Source: JL08 sp963765555 (GTDB taxonomy: Bacteria; Pseudomonadota; Alphaproteobacteria; Rhodobacterales; Rhodobacteraceae). From it: a stretch of 64,000 nucleotides of DNA. Where the stretch lies: positions 356,217 through 420,216 of the forward strand of contig CAVXWX010000002.1 of assembly GCA_963765555.1 (NCBI GenBank), written 5' to 3'. This document shows positions 37,072 through 46,655 of the stretch, piece by piece. A model generated the notes under the pieces. It saw only the letters and a program-made list of their open reading frames with translations, was not told where the DNA came from and made no database searches. Each line of letters opens with the position of its first letter. Position 1 is the stretch's first letter. A program made the translations under genes and the position numbers.

Positions 37072-37162
37072 TCCTGTTCAGCACACAACCAATTGCGGAC
37101 CGTGCCGCGCCCCTGAATGCCAAACGCGCTGGCCAGCCCATCCGTCAGACGGGAGCAGCGAT

Positions 37163-37351
37163 ATGATGTGGTTCATCAATGGAATATTGCGGTTGCGCCG
37201 TGGCCCGTGGGAGATGCTGGCGACGATCATCATCAGCCTTGGGGTGTTCATGCTGATGCAGCCCTTTGTCATGTGGGGGTTCACCTATTCATTCATCACA
37301 ACACTTGTCGGTACGGTGATGTTCATCATCGTTTCGCACTTTCCGGAGTAG
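37163..37351 (+). CDS. Small two-helix membrane protein of the transporter operon
   Basis: 62 residues, ATG at 37163 (a second ATG follows directly). Two hydrophobic segments, IIISLGVFMLMQPFVMW and FITTLVGTVMFIIVSHF. No family recognised with confidence; comparable small membrane proteins accompany polyol and glycerol ABC operons of rhizobia and roseobacters. It lies between the second permease and the ATPases, ending 4 bases before the next start, so it is probably an accessory transporter subunit. Confidence 0.72.
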   Translation: MMWFINGILRLRRGPWEMLATIIISLGVFMLMQPFVMWGFTYSFITTLVGTVMFIIVSHFPE

Positions 37352-37355
37352 TCTC

Positions 37356-38453
37356 TTGGCCCAGATCGTTATCAAAAACGTGCGCAAGGAATTCGGCGAT
37401 TTCGTTGCGGTCAAGGAAAGCTCCTTTACGATCGAAGACGGTGAGTTTTTCATGCTGCTTGGGCCGTCGGGCTGCGGCAAGACCACCACGCTGCGGATGA
37501 TTGCCGGGTTGGAATTGCCAACCTCGGGCGAGATTTATCTGGACGGTGAAGAGATTGGCCAACGCCCGCCATCGCAACGCGACATCGCATTCGTGTTCCA
37601 GATGTTTGCGCTTTATCCGCATCTGAATGTCTACAAAAACCTAAGCTATCCTTTGGTCAGCCAAGGCATGCCACGGGCACAGGTGCGTGCCAAGGTTGAC
37701 GAGGTTGCCGGGATACTGGGCATCCGTGACATTCTGAAAAAACCGGTGGGCGGCCTGTCGGGCGGGGATCGTCAGCGTGTTGCATTGGGGCGCGCAATTG
37801 TGCGGGAACCCAAGGCGTTCATGATGGATGAACCATTGGGCGCTTTGGATGCCGAATTTCGCGAACACATGGCCGAAGAATTGCGCGCGCTGCACGATCG
37901 GATGGGCGCGACAACCGTTTATGTGACCCACGATCAGCTGGAAGCGATGCAGATGGGGGACAAGATTGTCGTGATGAACGATGCGGTCGTTGAACAATTC
38001 GGAACCCCGCAGGAAATCTACGACAAACCCGCCACCAAGTTCGTTGCCGATTTTATCGGATCGCCGTCGATGAATTTTCTGGATTTTTCGGGGTCTTACG
38101 GCGTTGGCGCCACTTCGGTTGCTTTGGATGGCGAACAAATGGGCGTACCGGCTTTGCGCGAGGCGGCGCAAGGTGATCTGACATTTGGCGTTCGCCCCGA
38201 ACACATCCGGCTTTCCAACGACGGCGGCTATCGCGCCAAGGTGATTGCAACCGAATATCTGGGTACAACGCAAATCGTAACCCTGACCACCCGCAATGGC
38301 GATATCAAGGCGCGCATCGGATCAGAACAACCTGCGACGGTGGGCGAAACGGTCGGGTTAAGCTTTCTGGATCATACCATCACGTTGTTTGATCGTGCTT
38401 CCGGTCGGGCGCTGCGCTCTGCCCTGAATGAAGGGGTGCTGGCCAATGGCTGA
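37356..38453 (+). CDS. Sugar ABC transporter ATPase 1 (MalK/UgpC-type)
   Basis: 365 residues, start TTG at 37356. Nucleotide-binding domain: Walker A LLGPSGCGKTTTLRMIAG, Q-loop VFQMFALYPHLNVYKN, signature modified to LSGGDRQRVALGRAI, Walker B AFMMDEPLGALDAE, switch His VYVTHD. The C-terminal ~120 residues are a TOBE-like regulatory domain (TFGVRPEHIRLSNDGGYRAK). Two different ATPases in one operon suggest a heterodimeric nucleotide-binding pair, as in glycerol/polyol transporters. Confidence 0.9.
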   Translation: MAQIVIKNVRKEFGDFVAVKESSFTIEDGEFFMLLGPSGCGKTTTLRMIAGLELPTSGEIYLDGEEIGQRPPSQRDIAFVFQMFALYPHLNVYKNLSYPLVSQGMPRAQVRAKVDEVAGILGIRDILKKPVGGLSGGDRQRVALGRAIVREPKAFMMDEPLGALDAEFREHMAEELRALHDRMGATTVYVTHDQLEAMQMGDKIVVMNDAVVEQFGTPQEIYDKPATKFVADFIGSPSMNFLDFSGSYGVGATSVALDGEQMGVPALREAAQGDLTFGVRPEHIRLSNDGGYRAKVIATEYLGTTQIVTLTTRNGDIKARIGSEQPATVGETVGLSFLDHTITLFDRASGRALRSALNEGVLANG

Positions 38454-39444
38454 AGTCGAACTGGAAAACGTCTCGAAGTCTTTTGGCAGCACAAAGGCTG
38501 TCATCGACATGAACCTGACAGTGCCTGACGGGTCGTTTGTGGTGTTGCTCGGGCCGACGGGGGCAGGGAAAACGACCACGTTGCGGCTGATCGCGGGGTT
38601 GGAAAAATCCGACGCGGGCAACATCCGTATCGGCGGGCGCCGCGTGAATTCCGAAACACCTGCGCAACGTGATGTGGCAATGGTGTTTCAACAATATTCG
38701 TTATACCCGCACCTGACGGTGCGCGAAAATCTGGCCTTTCCGCTGCGATCCCCGATCCTGAAAACACCCGAAGCCGAAATCACCCGTAAGGTACGGGAAG
38801 TGGCCGAGGTTCTGCACATTCCCCACAAGCTCGACAACAAGGCGACCGAATTGTCGGGGGGCGAAATGCAGCGCGTTTCGATTGGCAGGGCGCTGGTGCG
38901 CGACCCTGCGATTTACCTTATGGACGAACCGCTCAGTTCTCTGGATGCCAAGTTGCGCGCCGATTTGCGGATCGAATTAAAGCGCATCCATGCCGAGTTG
39001 GCATCGACCCTTCTTTACGTCACCCACGACCAGATCGAAGCGATGACAATGGCCACGCATGTGGGCGTTTTGAACGAAGGCCTGCTGGTTCAGTTCGGAA
39101 CCCCGCGCGAGATTTACGAGAACCCCAATACAGCCTATGTGGCCGCGCGTCTTGGCCAGCCCCGGATCAACCTGTTGCCGGTGGGGCTGTTTGGAGAAGA
39201 CGCCCCGGCGGGTGCGCATCAGGTCGGGTTACGCCCCGAAAACATCCGCCATGGCGAAGGGCGCGACGCCACTGTCGTGCGGGTGGAACATCTGGGCGAT
39301 CAAACCCGCCTGCACCTGAAGCTGAAGGATCACGACGTGACCACGCTGACGGATCCGCATTCTACACTGTCTCCGGGCGAAACCATTCAGGTTTCCCCCC
39401 AGAATCCGCTTTTCTTTGACGCCCAGGGCGCGCGCATAATCTGA
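38446..39444 (+). CDS. Sugar ABC transporter ATPase 2 (MalK/UgpC-type)
   Basis: About 332 residues from ATG at 38446, overlapping the previous gene by 8 bases. Walker A LLGPTGAGKTTTLRLIAG, Q-loop VFQQYSLYPHLTVREN, signature LSGGEMQRVSIGRALV, Walker B IYLMDEPLSSLDAK, switch His LYVTHD, TOBE domain with HQVGLRPENIRHGEGRD. Diverged clearly from its neighbour, hence not a recent duplication. Confidence 0.9.
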   Translation: MAEVELENVSKSFGSTKAVIDMNLTVPDGSFVVLLGPTGAGKTTTLRLIAGLEKSDAGNIRIGGRRVNSETPAQRDVAMVFQQYSLYPHLTVRENLAFPLRSPILKTPEAEITRKVREVAEVLHIPHKLDNKATELSGGEMQRVSIGRALVRDPAIYLMDEPLSSLDAKLRADLRIELKRIHAELASTLLYVTHDQIEAMTMATHVGVLNEGLLVQFGTPREIYENPNTAYVAARLGQPRINLLPVGLFGEDAPAGAHQVGLRPENIRHGEGRDATVVRVEHLGDQTRLHLKLKDHDVTTLTDPHSTLSPGETIQVSPQNPLFFDAQGARII

Positions 39445-39457
39445 GAAAGGATATCAC

Positions 39458-41080
39458 ATGGCACAGTTTGTGAACGCAAAGGATGATCTGGTCAAAGAAG
39501 CCATTGATGGTCTTCTGGCCTGTTCCGGTGGGACGCTGTCGCGGCTGGATGGGTATCCACATATCAAGGTCGTTTTCCGGTCGGATTGGGATCGTTCGCG
39601 CGTGGCGTTGATTTCGGGTGGCGGATCGGGCCATGAACCTGCCCATGCAGGGTTTGTCGGCCCCGGCATGCTGACAGCCGCAGTGTGTGGCGAGGTGTTT
39701 GCCTCGCCCTCTGTCGATGCTGTGCTGGCAGGCATTCTGGCCGTTACAGGCGCAGCGGGGTGTTTGCTGATCGTCAAGAATTACACTGGCGACCGGTTGA
39801 ACTTTGGTCTGGCCATGGAACGGGCCCGCGCCCTTGGTCGCAAGGTTGAAATGGTGGTGGTCGATGATGATATCGCCTTGCCTGATCTGCCACAGCCGCG
39901 GGGTGTGGCGGGTACGCTTTTTGTCCACAAAATCGCAGGTGCGCTGGCCGAAGAGGGCAAGCCGCTGGACGAGATCGCAGCCGCCGCACGGCGGGTGATC
40001 GCGAACGTCGCTTCGATCGGCAAAAGCCTTGATACCTGCACAGTGCCCGGATCGCCCAAGGAAAGCCGGATACCGGCGGGCAAGGCCGAACTGGGGCTTG
40101 GTATCCACGGCGAACCAGGGGTGCATCAGGTCGATTTTTTCGGCGCCGAGGATGCAATGGGGATCGTGTTGGACAAGCTGCGGCCCCATGTGACGGGTGG
40201 ACCATGTGTGGCGCTTCTGAACAATCTTGGATCAACCACGCCGTTGGAAATGTCTGTCTTGTCCCACGCTTTGGCCCAATCCGGATTGACAAGCCATGTA
40301 ATTGGCCCCGCACCGATGATGACGTCTTTGGATATGCACGGGTTTTCGATTTCTGTTTTGCCGGTAAACGACGCCGAAATGGCCGCCCTGGCCGCGCCGG
40401 TGCCGATGGCGGCGTGGCCCGGTGTGCAAAAGCTGGGCAAGGTGCAGGTGATGCCTTTGCCCGACAGTCTGACCCCGATTGAACCGATCCCATCGGTGAA
40501 TGACCGGACGCGGGCCACAATAGAACACGTCGCCGACCTGCTTATGGCCGCCGAAGCCAGATTGAACGAGCTTGACGCGAAATCCGGGGATGGCGATACG
40601 GGCAGTACGCTGGCCACAGCCGCGCGCGCGTTAAAAGGCAGTCTGGACCGGATGCCGCTGGCCGACCTGACGCAACTTTTCCCGGCGCTGGGCAACGAGT
40701 TGAGCCAGACAATGGGCGGATCTTCGGGCGTGATCCTTGCAATCTATTTCAACGCGGCGGGGGATGCCTGTGCAAATGGTGCCCCGGTTGAACGGGCGCT
40801 GCGCGAAGGGTTGCAAAGGGTCAGTGATGTTGGCGGTGCGCGAGTGGGCGACAGAACGATGATCGACGCATTATCGCCTGCGCTGGACGCGCTGAGCGCT
40901 GGTTTGGCAAGTGCGGCCTTGGCGGCACGCGCCGGTGCGGATGCAACCGCCGGTATTCACCGGGCCAAAGCGGGGCGGGCGGCATATGTGCCATCCGAAA
41001 ACCTGAAAGGTCACAACGACCCCGGCGCCGAAGCCGTTGCGCTGGTTTTCGAAGGGCTGGCCAGATCCCTAAAGGAGTGA
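39458..41080 (+). CDS. Dihydroxyacetone kinase-type kinase, fused DhaK-DhaL
   Basis: 540 residues, ATP-dependent single-chain form. The DhaK domain (1-~330) has the glycine loop ISGGGSGHEPAHAGFVGPGM, Asp/Lys pocket LLIVKNYTGDRLNFGLA, and the His that forms a hemiaminal with the keto substrate in GLGIHGEPG. The DhaL domain (~345-540) has ELDAKSGDGDTGSTLATAAR (Mg-ADP aspartates) and LSQTMGGSSGVILAIYF. Neighbours process pentoses or other rare sugars, so the substrate may be a tetrulose or other short ketose and not dihydroxyacetone; this is inference from known erythrulose kinases of the family. Confidence 0.9.
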   Translation: MAQFVNAKDDLVKEAIDGLLACSGGTLSRLDGYPHIKVVFRSDWDRSRVALISGGGSGHEPAHAGFVGPGMLTAAVCGEVFASPSVDAVLAGILAVTGAAGCLLIVKNYTGDRLNFGLAMERARALGRKVEMVVVDDDIALPDLPQPRGVAGTLFVHKIAGALAEEGKPLDEIAAAARRVIANVASIGKSLDTCTVPGSPKESRIPAGKAELGLGIHGEPGVHQVDFFGAEDAMGIVLDKLRPHVTGGPCVALLNNLGSTTPLEMSVLSHALAQSGLTSHVIGPAPMMTSLDMHGFSISVLPVNDAEMAALAAPVPMAAWPGVQKLGKVQVMPLPDSLTPIEPIPSVNDRTRATIEHVADLLMAAEARLNELDAKSGDGDTGSTLATAARALKGSLDRMPLADLTQLFPALGNELSQTMGGSSGVILAIYFNAAGDACANGAPVERALREGLQRVSDVGGARVGDRTMIDALSPALDALSAGLASAALAARAGADATAGIHRAKAGRAAYVPSENLKGHNDPGAEAVALVFEGLARSLKE

Positions 41081-41086
41081 ACCTGT

Positions 41087-42148
41087 TTGAGTGATCAGGG
41101 TATCAGATCGTTGAAAAAACCGACGGTGAACGACATTGCCCGCGTGGCAGGCGTTTCGCTCGCCACGGTTGACCGTGTGTTGAACGTACGCCCGGGTGTG
41201 CGATCTGTTACGATTGAAAAGGTCAATACGGCCATCGCGGAACTGGGGTATGTGCGTGATACGGCTGCGGCCAATCTGGCACGTCAGCGGTTTTACAGGC
41301 TGCTGTTCATCCTGCCCGAAACCGGCAATGAATTCGTCGTCGCGCTGGAACAGGCGATAGCGGAACAGTCTGCCAAGCTGCACCATCTGCGCACGACCCT
41401 TGAAACACTGTCGGTTCCGCCCTTTGATCCGCAGGCAATTGTCGATGCGCTCGACAGTCTTGATCCCGGACAAACGGATGGTGTGGCTGTTTTTGGCCCG
41501 GAAACGCCATCGGTGCGCGATGCTGTCAGACGCGCCCGCGCGCGCGGCATTGCGGTTGTTGCGTTTGTGTCGGATTTGCCCACGTCCGACCGGCACCATT
41601 TTGTCGGCATCGACAATATCGCCGCCGGACGAACTGCCGCCAGCCTGATGGGGCGCTTTGTGCGCGGGCCGGGGCGTATTCTGGTCATCACCGGGTCGCG
41701 TCTGGCCCGCGATCATCTTGAGCGGCGCACAGGTTTTGACGCCTTGATGAGCGAAGAATTCCCCGATCTAGATGTCGTCGCCTCGATCGAAGGGCGCGAT
41801 GACCCCGAACTGATCCTGAAAATGCTGCCCGATGTGTTTGCGGCCTACCCCGATATCTGCGGCATCTATTCTTCGGCAGCGGGCAATCCCGGCCTGATCC
41901 GGTTTCTTGAAACCAAAGGCCCAAAGGGCAATCTGGTTGTTATTGCACATGAATTGACGCCCGCTTCGCGTTCGGCGCTGGAAAGCGGTGTGTTTGATGC
42001 GATCATTTCGCAGGACACCGGGCATCTGGTGCGTTCAGCCGTGCGGTTGCTGAAGGCAACGGCCGATCAGGCCCCGTTTGACCAGACACAGGAACGCATA
42101 CGCATCGACATCTATCTGCGGGAAAACATGCCCGCGGCAAAATTCTGA
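41087..42148 (+). CDS. LacI-family transcriptional regulator
   Basis: 353 residues, TTG start at 41087, six bases after the kinase stop. N-terminal helix-turn-helix and hinge: PTVNDIARVAGVSLATVDRV and LNVRPGVRSVTIEKVNTAIA. Effector-binding domain of the periplasmic-binding-protein fold: LDPGQTDGVAVFGPETPS, VGIDNIAAGRTAASLMG, ILVITGSRLARDHLERR. It most likely represses the operon in the absence of its sugar by binding near 33599-33613. Confidence 0.9.
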   Translation: MSDQGIRSLKKPTVNDIARVAGVSLATVDRVLNVRPGVRSVTIEKVNTAIAELGYVRDTAAANLARQRFYRLLFILPETGNEFVVALEQAIAEQSAKLHHLRTTLETLSVPPFDPQAIVDALDSLDPGQTDGVAVFGPETPSVRDAVRRARARGIAVVAFVSDLPTSDRHHFVGIDNIAAGRTAASLMGRFVRGPGRILVITGSRLARDHLERRTGFDALMSEEFPDLDVVASIEGRDDPELILKMLPDVFAAYPDICGIYSSAAGNPGLIRFLETKGPKGNLVVIAHELTPASRSALESGVFDAIISQDTGHLVRSAVRLLKATADQAPFDQTQERIRIDIYLRENMPAAKF

Positions 42149-42166
42149 GAACGGGAGGATCAGATC

Positions 42167-43222
42167 ATGAAAACCATTAAGGGACCAGCGCTGTTTCTGG
42201 CCCAGTTTGCGGGCGACGACGCCCCGTTCAATAGCTGGGATTCCATCACCAAATGGGCGGCAGATTGCGGATACAAGGGTGTTCAGGTGCCCAGTTGGGA
42301 TGCGCGTTTGTTTGACTTGGCAAAGGCCGCAGACAGCAAGACCTATTGTGACGAGTTCAAGGGTCAGGCCGCGGCCAACGGGGTCGAGGTGACCGAATTG
42401 TCGACCCATCTTCAGGGGCAGCTTGTTGCGGTGCATCCGGCCTATGACACCGCGTTTGACGGCTTTGCCGATCCGTCGGTGCATGGAAACCCAAAGGCGC
42501 GGCAGGCATGGGCGGTAGATCAGGTGATGAAGGCAATCACCGCGTCAAACAATATGGGGATCGGCGCGCACGTGACCTTTTCCGGCGCACTGGCGTGGCC
42601 TTACGTTTACCCTTGGCCGCAACGTCCGGCCGGATTGATCGAAACAGCCTTTGACGAGTTGGCCGCGCGCTGGCGTCCTATTCTGGATCACGCCGAGGAA
42701 AACGGTGTCGATATCTGTTATGAAATCCACCCCGGAGAAGATTTGCACGACGGCGCGACGTTCGAGATGTTTCTGGAACGCGTCGACAATCATGCACGGT
42801 GCAACATGCTGTATGATCCCAGCCACTATGTGCTGCAATGCATGGATTATCTGGACAATATCGACATCTACAAAGACCGGATCAAAATGTTCCACGTCAA
42901 AGATGCCGAATTCAACCCGACAGGGCGGCAGGGGGTTTATTCAGGGTATCAGCCATGGGTCGATAGGGCCGGGCGGTTCCGGTCTTTGGGCGACGGGCAG
43001 GTCGATTTTGCGGCGATCTTTTCCAAGATGGCGGCCAATGATTTCGATGGTTGGGCTGTTGTCGAATGGGAATGCTGCCTGAAACACCCCGAAGACGGCG
43101 CGCGCGAAGGGGCACAGTTCGTGTCTGATCATATCATTCGCGTGACGGAACGTGCCTTTGACGATTTTGCAGATGGCGGAACGGATGACGCCGCCAACCG
43201 CGCGATGCTGGGGATCGGGTGA
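42167..43222 (+). CDS. TIM-barrel sugar isomerase/epimerase-like protein
   Basis: 351 residues of the AP endonuclease 2/xylose isomerase-like superfamily. Metal-ligand candidates: the Glu/His of ICYEIHPGEDLHDG, Asp/His in MLYDPSHYVLQCMDYL, His in KMFHVKDAEFN, and the C-terminal Glu in WAVVEWECCLKHPEDG. Acts on a free or phosphorylated sugar; the exact reaction is unknown. Good RBS (GGGAGGATCAG). Followed with overlap by another TIM-barrel protein. Confidence 0.83.
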   Translation: MKTIKGPALFLAQFAGDDAPFNSWDSITKWAADCGYKGVQVPSWDARLFDLAKAADSKTYCDEFKGQAAANGVEVTELSTHLQGQLVAVHPAYDTAFDGFADPSVHGNPKARQAWAVDQVMKAITASNNMGIGAHVTFSGALAWPYVYPWPQRPAGLIETAFDELAARWRPILDHAEENGVDICYEIHPGEDLHDGATFEMFLERVDNHARCNMLYDPSHYVLQCMDYLDNIDIYKDRIKMFHVKDAEFNPTGRQGVYSGYQPWVDRAGRFRSLGDGQVDFAAIFSKMAANDFDGWAVVEWECCLKHPEDGAREGAQFVSDHIIRVTERAFDDFADGGTDDAANRAMLGIG

Positions 43223-44070
43223 TGCTGGCCGGGTTCAACCTGCTGTTGTGGGGCACCCATCTGACGGATGATCTGATGCCGAAATGTCAGGCGGTGCGCG
43301 ATGCTGGCTATGACGGCGTCGAGATTCCGATTTTCGAAGGTGACGCGGCCACCTATCGCGGTATCGGCCAGCGCCTGTCTGACATGGGTTTGCGCCGGAC
43401 GGCTGTTGCGGTGGTGCAATCCGAAGCGGCCAATCCGATCAGTGATCAGGCCGACCACCGGAAGGCGGGTATCGATTTCCTGAAATGGATGGTTGATTGT
43501 GCGGCCGAAGCAGGGGTTGAAACGCTATGCGGGCCGTTTTTCCAACCGCTTGCGGTGTTTTCCGGTCAAGGGGCCACAAGCGCGGAATGGGACAGGTTGG
43601 TTGCAGCGCACAAGGCGATGGCCGATCACGCGGAAGGCACAGGAGTCACATTGGCGGTCGAGCCGCTGAACCGCTTTGAATGCTATGCGCTGAACACGCT
43701 GGATCAGTCCGCGCAACTGGTCAATCAGGTGGGTGCAGCGCACTACGGCTGCCTGTTTGATACGTTCCACGCCAATATCGAAGAACGCGATGTGGGCGCT
43801 GCAATCCGCGCGGCAGGGCCGGCGATCAACCATGTGCATGTGTCGGAAAACGATCGTGGTGCGCCCGGTGCGGGCCATGTGAATTTTACCGAGGCTTTCG
43901 CGGCACTGAAGGCCATCGGCTATGACGGCTGGCTTGTGGTCGAGGCATTTGGTCATGCCTTGCCGGATCTGGCGGCAGCGACGCGGGTGTGGCGCCCGCT
44001 CTTCAAGAATGAACAGGATGTGCTTTCGGGCGGCATCCGGACGATACGCGACGGCTGGGCCGCCGCATAA
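43219..44070 (+). CDS. Ketose 3-epimerase/hydroxypyruvate isomerase-like TIM-barrel protein
   Basis: 283 residues, GTG at 43219 or ATG at 43222, overlapping the previous stop. The motif VEPLNRFECYALNTLDQSAQ and the metal-binding CLFDTFHANIEERDVGAA are typical of D-tagatose/D-allulose 3-epimerases. HVHVSENDRGAPGAGHVNF and WLVVEAFGHALPDLA supply the other His/Glu ligands. Likely epimerises C3 of a ketose or isomerises a hydroxy-aldehyde in the pathway. Confidence 0.84.
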   Translation: MMLAGFNLLLWGTHLTDDLMPKCQAVRDAGYDGVEIPIFEGDAATYRGIGQRLSDMGLRRTAVAVVQSEAANPISDQADHRKAGIDFLKWMVDCAAEAGVETLCGPFFQPLAVFSGQGATSAEWDRLVAAHKAMADHAEGTGVTLAVEPLNRFECYALNTLDQSAQLVNQVGAAHYGCLFDTFHANIEERDVGAAIRAAGPAINHVHVSENDRGAPGAGHVNFTEAFAALKAIGYDGWLVVEAFGHALPDLAAATRVWRPLFKNEQDVLSGGIRTIRDGWAAA

Positions 44071-44082
44071 GGGGAGGACAAC

Positions 44083-45216
44083 ATGGCGAACAGGATCAGA
44101 CTGGGGATGGTCGGCGGTGGCAATGACGCCTTTATTGGCGGGGTACACCGGATCGCATCCCGAATAGACGACAGATACGAATTGGTGGCGGGCGCGCTGA
44201 GTTCGACCCCCGAAAAATCCCGCGCCAGCGGCGAGGCGCTGGGTATTGCGCGCATTTATGATGATTACAAGCAGATGGCGATCCGCGAGGCGCGGCGCAA
44301 AGACGGGATCGAAGCGGTAAGTATCGTCACACCGAACCACGCTCATTTTGCCGCCGCGCGCGAATTTCTGAAACGCGGCATTCACGTCATCTGTGACAAA
44401 CCGCTCACGTCGACCTTAAGTGATGCCAAGAAGCTCGTTAAGGCGGCGCAGGCCTCGGACGCCCTGTTTGTTCTGACCCATAACTACACCGGCTATCCCA
44501 TGGTCCGGCAGGCGCGTGACATGGTGGCCCGCGGCGATCTGGGGGCGATCCGCGTGGTGCAGGTAGAATATCCGCAAGACTGGCTGAGCGTTGAGCAGGA
44601 TTTCAAGCAGGCCAACTGGCGCACCGATCCCGACCAGTCCGGCGCGGGCGGTTCGACCGGCGATATCGGCACGCATGCGTTCAATCTGGCGTGTTTCGTC
44701 ACCGGATTGGAAGTAGACAGCCTGAGCGCCGATCTGCAGGCCTTTGTTCCGGGGCGTCGGGTAGATGACAATGCACATGTGATGCTGCGTTTTGCAGGTG
44801 GTGCGCGGGGCATGTTATGGTCGAGCCAAGTTGCGCCTGGTAACGAAAACGCGCTGCGCATCCGAGTTTACGGCGAAAAGGGCGGGCTGGAATGGGCGCA
44901 GGAAGATCCCAACTATCTGTGGTTCACGCCCTTTGGCGAACCCAAACGCCTGATCACCCGCAACGGGGCCGGCGCAGGTGACGCTGCCGCCCGCGTCAGC
45001 CGTATACCACCGGGCCACCCCGAAGGGTATCTGGAAGGCTTCGCCAATATTTACTCGGAAGCCGCCGAAGCGATCATTGCCGCGCGCAGTGGCGATGCCC
45101 CGTCTGCCGACGTTCTCTACCCCACAGTCATGGACGGGCTCAGGGGCGTTCAATTTGTATCGGCTTGCGTCAAATCCTCGGCCCGCGATGCGGCGTGGGT
45201 CAAGCTGGATCACTGA
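44083..45216 (+). CDS. Gfo/Idh/MocA-family NAD(P)-dependent sugar dehydrogenase
   Basis: 377 residues. Rossmann domain with LGMVGGGNDAFIGGVHR at the N-terminus and VSIVTPNHAHFAAAREFLKR, then the dehydrogenase motif VICDKPLTSTL (the Lys of the EKP-type motif, with Asp in place of Glu). The C-terminal substrate domain contains the candidate catalytic His in GDIGTHAFNLACFVTG. Oxidises a ring carbon of a sugar, sugar acid or inositol-like substrate. Stop overlaps the xylulokinase ATG (TGATG). Confidence 0.86.
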   Translation: MANRIRLGMVGGGNDAFIGGVHRIASRIDDRYELVAGALSSTPEKSRASGEALGIARIYDDYKQMAIREARRKDGIEAVSIVTPNHAHFAAAREFLKRGIHVICDKPLTSTLSDAKKLVKAAQASDALFVLTHNYTGYPMVRQARDMVARGDLGAIRVVQVEYPQDWLSVEQDFKQANWRTDPDQSGAGGSTGDIGTHAFNLACFVTGLEVDSLSADLQAFVPGRRVDDNAHVMLRFAGGARGMLWSSQVAPGNENALRIRVYGEKGGLEWAQEDPNYLWFTPFGEPKRLITRNGAGAGDAAARVSRIPPGHPEGYLEGFANIYSEAAEAIIAARSGDAPSADVLYPTVMDGLRGVQFVSACVKSSARDAAWVKLDH

Positions 45217-46655
45217 TGTATCTGGGGCTTGATCTGGGCACATCGGGTGTCAAGGCGCTGTTGATTGGCGATGATCAGGCCGTGATTGCCGACGCCACGG
45301 CCCCGTTGACCGTATCGCGCCCGCAGCCTGGTTGGTCCGAACAGGATCCGGCAGACTGGATCAATGCTGCCGCGGCCGCGCTTGCGGGATTGGGCGCAAA
45401 ACGTGATCTGTCTGCGGTCAAGGGCATCGGCCTGTCGGGACAGATGCACGGCGCGACCCTGCTGAACGCCGCAGACCAGCCTCTGCGCCCGTGCATCCTG
45501 TGGAATGACACCCGCGCCCATGCCGAGGCGGCGGAACTGGATGCCAACCCGAACTTCCGCGCGCTGACCGGCAACATCGTGTTTCCGGGGTTCACCGCGC
45601 CCAAGCTGTCATGGTGTCAGCAGCACGAACCGGACATCTTTAAACAGGTTTCCAAAGTATTGTTGCCAAAGGATTATCTGCGACTTTGGCTTACCGGTAC
45701 CCATGTGTCCGATATGTCAGATGCTGCGGGCACGAGCTGGCTCGACACCGGAAAACGCGATTGGGATGATACACTGCTGGCCGCCACCGGATTGAACCGC
45801 GATCACATGCCTGCGCTGGTCGAAGGGTCTGACGTATCGGGCGTTTTGCGCCGCGATCTTGCGTCGCATTTCGGCTTGCCGGCGGGCATTCCTGTCGCGG
45901 GGGGCGCGGGCGACAACGCGGCATCGGCCATTGGTGTGGGCGTGGTGCGCGCGGGCGAGGCGTTTGTGTCGCTGGGCACGTCAGGCGTTCTTTTTGCCGC
46001 TAATGATGGCTACGCACCCGATCCGGATACGGCGCTGCATACGTTCTGTCACGCGTTGCCCGGGCGGTGGCACCAGATGGGGGTGATCCTTGCCGCCACC
46101 GATGCCCTTGCGTGGTATGCGCGTCTGGTTGGTGAGACTCCGGCAAAGCTGACGGCAGATTTGGGGCCGTTGCGCGCGCCCGGCCGGTCCGTCTTCCTGC
46201 CCTATCTTGGGGGCGAGCGGACGCCGCATAACGATGCGCATATTCGTGGCGTGTTTGCAGGCCTGGAACACGCCACTGATCGCGATGCAGCCACCCGCGC
46301 CGTGCTGGAAGGCGTTGCCTTTGCGTTTCGTGATTGTCACGTGGCCATGGATGCGACCGGAACCAAGATTTCGCAGCTTACGGCAGTGGGTGGGGGCGCC
46401 GCTTCGCTGTACTGGTTGCAGGTGATTGCAACGGTCCTGAACCTGCCCATCGCTGTTCCGGCAAAAGGCGACTTCGGGGCCGCCTTCGGGGCCGCACGCC
46501 TTGCCATGATGGCGGCGGGACAGGGCGGGATGGAACTGGCGCAGCCACCTGTCATTCACCAAACAATTGAACCCGAACACCGCCTGTCGGATGCGTTCAC
46601 CGCAGCCTATGACCGGTACAAAGACACCTATCGCGCCCTTAAGGAGTTGCCATGA
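45216..46655 (+). CDS. xylB: Xylulokinase
   Basis: About 479 residues, FGGY kinase phosphorylating D-xylulose to xylulose 5-phosphate. ATG at 45216 opens MYLGLDLGTSGVKALLI, the ATP-phosphate loop. KGIGLSGQMHGATLL is the xylulokinase-specific signature, LWNDTRAHAEAAEL carries substrate contacts, and GGAGDNAASAIGVGVVRAGE the catalytic Asp. The C-terminal ATP site is LTAVGGGAASLYWLQVIA. Overlaps its neighbours at both ends, with xylA directly behind. Confidence 0.93.
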   Translation: MYLGLDLGTSGVKALLIGDDQAVIADATAPLTVSRPQPGWSEQDPADWINAAAAALAGLGAKRDLSAVKGIGLSGQMHGATLLNAADQPLRPCILWNDTRAHAEAAELDANPNFRALTGNIVFPGFTAPKLSWCQQHEPDIFKQVSKVLLPKDYLRLWLTGTHVSDMSDAAGTSWLDTGKRDWDDTLLAATGLNRDHMPALVEGSDVSGVLRRDLASHFGLPAGIPVAGGAGDNAASAIGVGVVRAGEAFVSLGTSGVLFAANDGYAPDPDTALHTFCHALPGRWHQMGVILAATDALAWYARLVGETPAKLTADLGPLRAPGRSVFLPYLGGERTPHNDAHIRGVFAGLEHATDRDAATRAVLEGVAFAFRDCHVAMDATGTKISQLTAVGGGAASLYWLQVIATVLNLPIAVPAKGDFGAAFGAARLAMMAAGQGGMELAQPPVIHQTIEPEHRLSDAFTAAYDRYKDTYRALKELP